Source: Macrostomum hystrix (lineage: Eukaryota; Platyhelminthes; Macrostomidae). From it: DNA of 64,000 nt. The notes beneath the pieces were generated by a model. That model did not search any database. It saw only the letters and a program-made list of their open reading frames with translations, and was not told where the DNA came from. The stretch covers positions 1,426,001 through 1,490,000 of the forward strand of contig CATNEN010000002.1 of assembly GCA_950097015.1 (NCBI GenBank), in the 5' to 3' direction. A program made the translations under genes and the position numbers. Positions 32,418-40,378 of this stretch are shown in pieces (position 1 is the stretch's first letter; each line of letters begins with the position of its first letter).

Positions 32418-34378
32418 CACAGATAATATATAACTAGATTGGTCACTCAGTTAATTTTCTCTCACACTACTCTTAGGACCAGCCATCAGTAGTAAAAATA
32501 GCCAAAAAATAAAATCAAGTTAGAAAATTTTGTAAAATAGTTTTTTGATAGCAAGAAACTTGATATGCATGAGCACACTATTCATTTTATTTCTGACATC
32601 AATGTTTATTGTATTATTGTAGTAATTGTAGTATTGTAGTAATTATTGTAGTATGTTCTAATGTTTTTATGCAAAACAGAAGCAAAATTAGCAGTACAGT
32701 TAAAAATACAATTATAGCAAGTTTACATAGCAAAGTTAATGAGACAATTACAGGAAAAATTACATTCAAAAGGCTACAAGTCATATGACTTGGGCACTCG
32801 AGCTAGAAGTTCATATGATAAGTTCACATTAATTTATACATATATATTGCATACATAAAAACGTTAGAAACAATGCATGTCAGAAAATTGCCACGTTTCA
32901 GTCTCAAAAAATGCAATTTTGTTAATTTTTTTGCCGCACTGTTCTTTGCTCTTTCGGCTCGCAAATTGCGCATTTGTTCTTTGCACCACTTTCAAAGGCA
33001 AAGGCAGGCGAATCCGGCATACATTTTTTGCTGCACAACAGACTCGTGCAATTTGCACGCTTGCAGCTGAACAGCACTGTCATGAAAATGTGCAACAATT
33101 CTTGTTTTAATTTTCTCTTGCAGCAACGTCTCTAAGGGAAGGCTTGAAAAAATCACCTCCATTTTTCGGAAAGCTTGCAGGACATTGTTTGAGGGGGTGA
33201 TCAACCCTCTTGCTGCATGCTCAAAAGCTTTAAAGCCAATGTGCACTCCTGCAGGAGTGCTCGCCGTCAGTTTTGAGAGGCAATCAGCACAATTTAGGAC
33301 ATGGTTTTTGGCGAGAACAAAGCCAGCTACGTACTTCAGAGGCTCTTCCAGTTCGGCTCTCGGGTGAACTCGAAGCTTGGCCCTTGCTATAATTGAAGCC
33401 ACTGACGAGCTGCAGCGATGGGTTGGGGGCTCCTGCACCTTGTCAGCAGAGGCACTTGCATTCACAGAAACTAGGAGCTGGCTCACGTTTCCTTCGTTGA
33501 TTGCAGCTGTGCACTCTGGGGTGAAATCGCAGTCGCAGCGCTCCATCCTTGTTTATGCATGCAGCTGCCACATCAGGTGCCTGCTTCGAAGTATTTGGAG
33601 CAGCTGCAGTGTCCTCAGCATCCCTCCTTGTTAGTATAGGCGGATATAGTTCGTCAGCATCGGCATCAGTCCTTGTTACCTCTAGCTCGCTTTCAGGCTT
33701 TAACCGGGGCAGTACTAGCAACTTGTCTGGTACTGCATTCCATAGCAAGCAAGTAGATGCCTCATGACACAATGCGGGGCAGCTGTAAGCCGAATTGTTG
33801 AAATGTGCACTGCAGACTTTCAACTCGCGCTGTCAAATCGCTGTAAGCTCTAAATCCAGCTCCAGAATTCCTTTCCATTGAGTAGCCACCGCGTCATCTG
33901 CTGGGAATCTGTGCATTCGCACTGGAGTTCTGGTATCGCCAGTGTATGCGTGAGCTGTATTTGTGCAGGTGGCTGCACAGCACCTTTTTGAGCTGAATGT
34001 AAAATTATGCGTCGACATGGCCCAGGACAAAGGAAGGACAAGAAATTGGGCTTGGTCAAATACTCTTAAAACAATTAAGAGAAATGCTACGCTTATATTG
34101 AGATTGGTTCACAAGACGCATAGTGCATACGGCAATGTTGAAGTTTCCTTCGCAATATTATTTTTCAAATGGATTTGAATTCGCGCGTCCACAGAGATGT
34201 TTAATATGACATGGCAAGTGCCATAGAATGAAGCTGACGTGGCTGAAATAGCCACTGATATTTAGTCACTGATATTTTTTTGTTGTAATTTGCATTTACA
34301 CTACCGTCCTAAGAGTAGTATCCATTTTGCACCCACAGCGAGATGGAGAGTGACCAATCTAGTTATATATTATCTGTG
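32418..34378 (-). mobile_element. P-element-like DNA transposon, complete ends
   Basis: The ends are perfect 31-bp inverted repeats, 32418-32448 and 34348-34378, starting CACAGATAATATATAACTAG. They are flanked by an identical 8-bp target duplication GTGCCTAC (32410-32417 and 34379-34386). A perfect 14-bp subterminal inverted repeat ACTACTCTTAGGAC lies at 32466-32479 and 34306-34319. Drosophila P elements have 31-bp ends, 8-bp duplications and 11-bp subterminal inverted repeats. The 1961-bp element carries a THAP-domain transposase relic on the minus strand. The identical ends suggest fairly recent movement. Confidence 0.93.
32992..34018 (-). pseudogene. THAP-domain (P-type) transposase, internally deleted
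   Basis: The minus-strand frame from ATG 34018 gives a THAP zinc finger: CCAATCTNTAHAY with the C2 pair, RMHRFPADD, QWKGILELD, then VCSAHF with the final Cys-His. An in-frame TGA at 33835-33833 interrupts the finger; the same frame continues downstream of it to about 33443. A shifted frame (33546-32992) encodes a C-terminal P-transposase-like block (EPLKYVAGFVLAKNHVLNC, then CADCLSKL). The several hundred residues of RNase H-like catalytic core expected between them are missing. The copy is therefore inactive and would need a transposase supplied from elsewhere. Confidence 0.8.
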
Positions 34379-34386
34379 GTGCCTAC

Positions 34387-34765
34387 ATAGTAGTGTTATT
34401 CAAAAGTGAGTTTCAGATCTCAAACTGACAGAATTTTTTGAATCAAACTGACTGGCTTATTGTACTATTTTATTGATAGTATATACATCTTGGCTAAAGA
34501 AGAGCAGGTGGGTGGACAATGCCACTGCACATCAAAAGACTAGAGATAAAATTGAGTTATTGGTATGAAACTTTACAATCAATAAGTTAGATGAAAGAAA
34601 GTATGTGGCTTCAAAATAGATTTTCTTGATATTCTTGTAGAGGCTAGTAGCCTTCTAGAAAATAAAGCAAGCACTAGTAATAGTACTAGCTAGGTAACTT
34701 GTACAAGTTACTAGTAATAAAGAAGCAATAGACATATCAGAAGCAATAACAAAGAAAAACTGAGT
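34387..34765. other. AT-rich spacer, nothing recognised
   Basis: It contains CTAGTAATAGTACTAGCTAG-like palindromic words near 34673-34715. No gene. Confidence 0.45.
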
Positions 34766-34865
34766 TCTCTGCTTGGGAATTAGTTCTCTGCTACTGGGGG
34801 GAGAATTAGTTCTTTGCTGCTGGGGGGATTAGTTCTCTGCTACTGGGGGGGGAATTAGTTCTTTG
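34766..34865 (+). repeat. Short minisatellite, same unit as 41385-42960
   Basis: Four to five copies of AATTAGTTCT(C/T)TGCTRCTGGGGGG. The same unit forms the 1.6-kb array in SORD gene A and is followed here by the same element as there. Confidence 0.9.
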
Positions 34866-35026
34866 CTGTTGAATCGCAATCACGTATATTCGAAATCAGG
34901 GAAATTAATACTAATGAAATGAGTTTTCGCTTTTGTTTGCTTTCAGGTGTGTTTTGTCCTTCTGCATTACACAATATTTTTTTGTCTGAACAGTTGTGCC
35001 CCCCAAGGGGGGCTTACTGTGCTAGT
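34862..35026 (+). mobile_element. Dispersed element copy 1 (right half), ends hairpin plus CTAG
   Basis: Matches 43118-43278 over its whole length (GTTGAATCGCAATCACGTAT; TGCTTTCAGGTGTGTTTTGT; CTTCTGCATTACACAATATT). Near the end is the hairpin GCCCCCC-AA-GGGGGGC, followed by TTACTGTGCTAG|T. The left half of the 43-kb copy is absent and replaced by the minisatellite. Confidence 0.65.
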
Positions 35027-35029
35027 AGT

Positions 35030-35770
35030 ATACTAAGTGTGATCTACTTAGTCTGCTTAGTCTGATCTACTTAGTCCACTCAGTCTGATCTACTTTGTCT
35101 ACTCAGTCTGATCTACTCAGTCTACTCTGTCTCATCTACTTTGTCTATTCAGTCTGATATACTTAGTCTACTCAGTCTGATCTACTTAGTCTACTCTGTC
35201 TGATCTACTTCGTCTACATATTCTGATCTACTTAGTCTACTTTGTGTGATCTACTCAAATCTACTCAATCCGATCTACCCAAATCTACTTAGTGTGATCT
35301 ACCCAAATCTACTCAGTTTGATCTACTTAGTCTACTCAGCCTGATCTACTTAGTCTACTCTGTCTGATCTACTTAGTCTACTCAGCCTGATCTACTTAGT
35401 CTACTCAGTCTGATATACTTAGTCTACTTAGTCGGATCTACTTAGTCTACTTAGTCGGATCTACTTAGTCTACTCAGTCTGATCAACTTAGTCTACTCAG
35501 TCTGATCTACTTAGTCCACTCTGTCTGATCTACTTCGTCTACATATTCTGATCTACTTAGTCTACTTTGTGTGATTTACTCAAATCTACTCAATCCGATC
35601 TACCCAAATCTACTCAGTGTGATCTACCCAAATCTGCTTTGTGTGATCTTTCTAAATCTACTCAGTGCGATCCACCAAAATCTACTCAGTGTAATCTTCT
35701 CAAATCTACTCAGTGTGATCCACCCAAATCTACTCAGTGTGATCTACAAAATCTACCCCATTCAATGTAC
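35030..35770 (+). repeat. Minisatellite, 23-bp unit, first block
   Basis: Units of GATCTACTTAGTCTACTCAG, becoming GATCTACCCAAATCTACTCA towards the 3' side. The same unit makes a second block at 36865-37310. The two are separated by 1.1 kb of unrelated sequence carrying two minus-strand ORFs. Confidence 0.95.
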
Positions 35771-36041
35771 CCCACCCAGCCAGTCGAATCTATTCTCTAT
35801 ACAAAATAATCCAAACTCAGAGAGAAAATTTAAGTTACTCTGGTCTACAGCAATGCTTAAAATATTTTATTTAATGAAGTGAAAGTTTTAGAAGCGTAAC
35901 ATTATCTCATAAAAGTACATTTGGTTATTAGGTTAATATCATTTAGGCTACTAGTTACTGTATCTAATGTGTCAAAGTGTCTAATAAGAAAATTTTTGAA
36001 TAATAACAAGCTTTGAAAAATAAACATTTCATCCAATCTTG
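35771..36041. other. 3' flank of the small secreted peptide gene
   Basis: TTTATT at 35866-35871 (AATAAA on the minus strand) is the nearest poly(A) signal, about 170 bases past that gene's stop codon. Nothing else recognised. Confidence 0.4.
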
Positions 36042-36269
36042 TCATCCACGGTGTTTGACTTCAATCGCCAGTTTATCTTCATCTGCAGCATTAGAAGATT
36101 CGGCCTCTTCAGCTTCGTTTTGTAGGTTGGCGTCGTCGAAATTCTCATTGCTGACAGGATCTTTTTCCGCGAAGTCGGCCCTATCTTCTACGTCGTCGGT
36201 ATCTTTGCAGGATTTCACAGCCACAGTCAGGATCAGTAGGCAAAGGGTTAGTTTGAGCAGATAGGCCAT
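36042..36269 (-). CDS. Small secreted acidic peptide precursor, 75 aa
   Basis: The protein starts MAYLLKLTLCLLILTVAVKS, a textbook signal peptide with likely cleavage near residue 20. About 55 residues follow that are rich in Asp and Glu (CKDTDDVEDRADFAEKD; NEAEEAESSNAADEDKL) and end VKHRG. There is one cysteine after the signal, no recognised family, and no obvious dibasic processing site. A TATA-like TATTTAAA lies about 95 bases upstream on the minus strand. It sits between two blocks of the same 23-bp minisatellite and is antisense to the interrupted gene at 37.3 kb. Function unknown; an acidic secretory or propeptide-like role is only a guess. Confidence 0.6.
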   Translation of the reverse strand: MAYLLKLTLCLLILTVAVKSCKDTDDVEDRADFAEKDPVSNENFDDANLQNEAEEAESSNAADEDKLAIEVKHRG

Positions 36270-36362
36270 TTTTAGTCCAACTGTACTCTAAACAGTAGCA
36301 AGCTAGCGAAACGGAACCAACAAAATCTATGAGAGTCGAAGGAAAATATAGAATCTTCTGCT

Positions 36363-36370
36363 TTTAAATA
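36363..36370 (-). promoter_or_regulatory. TATA-like box for the small secreted peptide gene
   Basis: TATTTAAA on the minus strand, about 95 bases upstream of ATG 36269. Placement is compatible with a TATA box and a 60-70-base 5' UTR. Inference from position only. Confidence 0.4.
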
Positions 36371-36394
36371 CTTTAAAAAACTATCATCTCTTTA

Positions 36395-36574
36395 TTAGTA
36401 TCTGCGACGTATGCCGCACGAGGCAAAACAACCCCCAAAAGCCTTTATTGTTGGTGAGAAGAAATTTTCCTTAGAGAAGGCTTGCTTCGCAGTAAACTCG
36501 AGAGATGGTTGAGTCACGAATTTGAGTCGGTCACGTGTCTCCATGCGCCCGTCCCCATCCAGCTTCTTATTCAT
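36395..36574 (-). CDS. Small ORF, 59 aa, with EF-hand-like loop
   Basis: A minus-strand frame from ATG 36574 to TAA 36397-36395. It reads MNKKLDGDGRMETRDRLKFV, in which LDGDGRMETRD resembles an EF-hand calcium loop (Asp at 3 and 5, Gly at 6, hydrophobic at 8, Asp at 12; Lys where Asp is expected at 1). The C-terminus is GGCFASCGIRRRY. AATAAA (plus 36391-36396) overlaps the stop codon, as in compact last exons. It may be a last exon, since an AG precedes AAGCTG, or a chance ORF. No family recognised. Confidence 0.3.
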   Translation of the reverse strand: MNKKLDGDGRMETRDRLKFVTQPSLEFTAKQAFSKENFFSPTIKAFGGCFASCGIRRRY

Positions 36575-36864
36575 TCAGATAGGTATTGTCTTCTACGCTA
36601 ACAAGCGCGGTAGAAAAATTAAATGTTCAAATAGCCAACCTTAGTTAGTTTGCAGCTAAGCAATTTACCAACAATGATACTCGGGTCAATATACAACAAT
36701 GAAATCTAAGAGAATTTTATTGTTGGTTTATTCCACAGCACTTAATTATCATTTGAAATGCAAGACTGTATGGAATATGCATCTGGATGCTCAACATTGC
36801 ACAATACTAGAACTAAAATAATGAAAGAGCAAAGAAGGATAATTGCAGATGGCCCATGCATTTA
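36575..36864. other. Spacer before the second 23-bp block
   Basis: AT-rich, no gene recognised. Confidence 0.4.
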
Positions 36865-37310
36865 TAGCGTAGGCTACTTAGTCTGATCTACTTAGTCTAC
36901 TCAGTCTGATCTACTTAGTCTACTCAGTCTGATCTACTTAGTCTACTCAATCTTATCTACTTTGTCTACTCAGTCTGATCTACTTAGTCTACTCAATCTT
37001 ATCTACTTTGTCTACTCAGTCTGATCTACTTAGTCCACTCAGTCTGATATACTTAGTCTACTTAGTCTACTCAGTCTGATCTACTTAGTCTACTCAGTCT
37101 GATCTACTTAGTCTACTCAGTCTGATCTACTTAGTCTACTCAGTCTGATCTACTTAGTCTACTCAGTCTGATCTACTTAGTCTACTCAGTCTGATCTACT
37201 TAGTCTACTCAGTCTGATCTACTTAGTCTACTTTGTCTGATCTGCTTGGTCTACTTAGTCAACTTAGTCTGATCTACTCCGTTTACACAGTCTGATCTAC
37301 TTAGTCTACT
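36865..37310 (+). repeat. Minisatellite, 23-bp unit, second block
   Basis: About 19 near-identical copies of GATCTACTTAGTCTACTCAG. The array runs straight into the exon-like sequence at 37311, so the only acceptor available is the repeat's own CTACTTAG. Each unit has CTGAT (branch-like) followed by CTACTTAG and CTACTCAG. Confidence 0.96.
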
Positions 37311-38488
37311 ATGCGGTGGTGCCTGAGCATCGTGAACCGCTCCACCGGTTGCAACGCTTTGGAGACGGCTGTTTCTGCTCAGAAATATAGCTTAGCCAGC
37401 TGGCTGCTGCTGGATACGCCCTGTTACCAGACTGAGACTAAAACTCTGACTGGCACCCAACTGATGCAGGTTGAGCTTGACGACTATTGTCTATGGCGCG
37501 GATCGAGAGTTGGAAAGCATCCGCTCAACACCCTGTCGCTTGACCTGTTCTCAAGCGACAGACTCACGGACTCGATGCGCGCGTTCTGGGACTCGCAGCT
37601 GGTGTCGTTGGTCAACGCGGCTGCTGCAGAGGCGCCATCGTGTGTTCCTCTTCAAAGCCTGCCTTGCTAGCGTTGTCAAGGTGCTGATCATGGTGGCAGC
37701 CGACGCAGATTTCTATGTCGATTTTAATGTGAAATTGTTTAGAAATCAAAGTGACAAATGTGGCGGATATGCAATGCAATGCCAGCTTCAAGGCATGCTA
37801 GACAGCCGAGTCGGTCGCTTCTTTAATTGGTTGGCTCTTGTAGCCTACCTGGTAGAGTGCGTGACCGTGATTGCCTTTTTTTCACGCCTACATGTCCGAG
37901 ACAAAAACACAAGGTGAGCTATGCTAAGGTCAAGCTCTAATTCATAAGGTTGAATTTCTAAGAATCACACTTGTTCTTCTCGTAATGAAGTCGATAATTT
38001 TTCATAATTCAATGGTATATCCTTTCCGGTGGCACTAATTAGACACTTCAGGTCCAGAGCTATCATTATATTGCCGCACGCAAATGATGGCGACATGTCT
38101 AAGCATGTTTCTCAAACAGAAACTAGTCGACTCGGCTAAGCCGGATAAGTTTTTTACCGTCTACCAGTCGGAATTTCGACTCCTGGATTTACTGATCTGT
38201 TTGATATTTATAATGTGCGGAACGGGTTTCCTGTTCGATTTGTTGATGCTAACCGATCCGCTAATGGTGGTCTGGTGCTCTTTGGGCAGTGTGCTGTCGT
38301 TCGCTCTAACTGTGACAATCATTGCTCTGCCTTGCTCCTGGCTCCTGGCACTCTTAGTGCCCTGCGACTCAATATTTTCTGATCAGATGGGGCCTCTAAG
38401 CCTCATGCTGAGCTTCTATCGCGTAATCAATACTTTGTCATTCTCCGACGCATCAGTGCAACGTCTCGGCATAGTGTTGCTAGTATAG
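37311..38488 (+). pseudogene. Ankyrin-like / multi-pass membrane protein fragment with frame breaks
   Basis: Frame 1 (37311-37670) contains STGCNALETAVSAQKYSLAS, resembling an ankyrin repeat. A one-base shift near 37620 moves the reading to LQRRHRVFLFKACLASVVKV and ADADFYVDFNVKLF, then a membrane helix FFNWLALVAYLVECVTVIAFF up to the donor ACAAG|GTGAGC at 37915. A downstream frame (38084-38488) has two further membrane segments (LLDLLICLIFIMCGTGFLFD; VVWCSLGSVLSFALTVTIIA). The phases of the last two pieces do not join at the best acceptor (CACTTCAG). It could be an ankyrin/TRP-like channel relic, or a real gene with sequence errors. Family not identified. Confidence 0.4.
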
Positions 38489-38935
38489 CATAGCATAGTA
38501 TAGCATGTTCTAAGCTTAGAAGATGCACAATATTCTATCAAAAATAGTTCCAAAATGAAGTCACAACCAGCTAAGATTTTGGAGGTTATGCATGTAGCAA
38601 TATAAGTAAAAAGGCAATCAACTAAATGTAAAACAACAAAACTTACATTTTAAAGCTTCAAACTTTTCACTTTTCCTTTGTTATTTGAAAATGAGTCAGG
38701 CCTATGCCACAATTTCAATCACGATTTATAACGATTTTTCTGTTCTTGGGCACAGGAGAGACCAATCCCTAGCCTGAATAAAGTGTAATCTGTGCAGCTT
38801 ATGTGATGTTTACATAAAATATATCAAGGCTTGATTTGGGTTCTTGTTTAAATGATCTTAGCCCCTCTATAAAGTGTCTTTCAATTAAAAACTACTCATA
38901 AATTATGTGAGAAGGTTAGCCCAGCTTTGGTTAGT
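38489..38935. other. Intergenic, nothing recognised
   Basis: AT-rich. GCATAGTATAGCA-type short repeats lie at 38486-38505. No gene. Confidence 0.45.
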
Positions 38936-38939
38936 TCAG

Positions 38940-39305
38940 AACTACAATTTGAAGGTCGGGGATTTGATTAGCCCTTTAGCTTGATAATGGGGGTTAAGAG
39001 TCAGAGCAGTCTGATTCATAATTGGGTACGCCTCCCTCACCAAGGTCCGTGAGCTCAACTTAGCAGTGAGGCGACTTTGATTTGGTGTGCAGTGCAATTA
39101 TAGTATAATTTTCGCCTTTGAGGGCCAACCTCCAAAGTACAGTGAGAGTGTACATTGCCTGATGATAATAAAGTCAGGGCAAATGTACACCTGCGTACAG
39201 TATCTGTGTGCGTGTGTGCTGAGGACTGCGAAATGTCTCCCCGCTGGCTGCGGGTCCAGTGTCACCAAATGATTCGCCATTGCCCGCAGTCCTGCAATTA
39301 TTATT
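38940..39305 (+). mobile_element. SINE copy with tRNA-like head
   Basis: The body from about 39070 matches the 13-kb SINE in the opposite orientation: GAGGGCCAACCTCCAAAGTA, CATTGCCTGATGATAATAAA, GCTGGCTGCGGGTCCAGTGT, CATTGCCCGCAGTCCTGCAA. Upstream, TTTGAAGGTCGGGGATTTGA may be a decayed B-box region. It lies about 110 bases before the TIMM8 start codon. Confidence 0.72.
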
Positions 39306-39412
39306 ATTAGTATGATATAAAAAAACTGTGCATTGCTTCAGTTCACCCAGCTGTTAAATGAGTAGCAGTTTTATCATTTCTATTGCGACTTTTTGTTGCA
39401 GCTAAACTTGCA

Positions 39413-39733
39413 ATGTCCTCTAGTATCGGCAGCAGCGGTGGCATCGGTGGCATTCTCCGCGATCCTCAGATGCAGCGCCAGCTGATGGCTATGAAGCAGC
39501 AGCAGGAGTTCCAGGCCAATGTGGCTAAATTCACAGAGCACTGCTGGGATCGCTGTGACGTGAAGGCCACGGCCAAGATGGAGGCCAAGACAAGCCGCTG
39601 CATCGCCAACTGCGTCGAGCGCTACCTGGATGCCAGCAGTCGGCTGTCTGCCGACCTGCCCAATGTTCTGTCGCGACTAACTAGCGAAGCTGAACAATCG
39701 AAAAGCTCTTCCACTAAAACTATTTGGGGATGA
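39413..39733 (+). CDS. TIMM8: Mitochondrial intermembrane-space chaperone Tim8
   Basis: A small Tim chaperone that carries hydrophobic inner-membrane precursors across the intermembrane space, normally paired with Tim13. 106 aa from ATG 39413. The twin CX3C motif is intact: CWDRC (residues 44-48) and CIANC (63-67), with a 14-residue spacing. DPQMQRQL before it and CVERYLDAS after it match Tim8 better than Tim13 (Tim8 has CW.KC and CVERFIDTS). The upstream frame is open to 39383, but the acceptor TTTTTGTTGCAG ends 11 bases before this ATG, supporting the start chosen. AATAAA at 39813-39818, 80 bases past the stop. Confidence 0.9.
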   Translation: MSSSIGSSGGIGGILRDPQMQRQLMAMKQQQEFQANVAKFTEHCWDRCDVKATAKMEAKTSRCIANCVERYLDASSRLSADLPNVLSRLTSEAEQSKSSSTKTIWG

Positions 39734-39939
39734 GACTATTGTTTAACAGTTTGCTCAATTCTAGTGTTTCGCATCAACAAATTTTGCATTGTGCTAAACT
39801 GAAAGAGCCTTAAATAAAATTTCGATCATGAAAATTAAAAATCATTCATATGCGTTTATTAGTATTTGAGCTGTTCCTCATAGCATGCTCTTGTAAATTA
39901 ATGCATTTTCTTAACGATTAAATGTTTGTTTTTTAATGG

Positions 39940-40100
39940 GTCAGGACTCACCTCTAGAGGTCAGGAGTTCGATTCCCGACTCCACTGTCATAATTTGTGT
40001 CCATTTAACTCTGTTTACCTGACAGTTAATTGAGTACCAGCATTAGCTGGGGTAATTAAGTGTGGGTGTCGCATAGCCCAACCATATCAGGTGTAATCTG
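39940..40100 (+). mobile_element. tRNA-derived SINE fragment
   Basis: GGTCAGGAGTTCGATTCCCG (B-box-like), then ACTCCACTGTCATAATTTG, and the body ACCAGCATTAGCTGGGGTAA. The last block recurs in inverse at 40880-40900. It is related to the SINE at 24950-25080 by its GATTCCCGACTC.ACTG block. Confidence 0.6.
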
Positions 40101-40378
40101 CCCTTTAAATATTTGAGTTATATTAGAGTTTAAGACCGTTTTTATTAGTAGCTCGTATTCCATATAAAATAATTGGTGTCCTTGTCCTTGATCTGGCCCA
40201 GATCTGATCTGGATCTATTCACCCTTAGTTCATAAAGAATTAAGAAATGGCTATTAAAACGATGTTTAACTATAATCAGATGCTTTCAAGTAGTTCAAAA
40301 ATCCTAAATACTCGTCTATTTAGTTTGCATTTTAAGCACTCTCAACCAACATTTGCTGGCGTGCTAGCAGAGCTAGTT

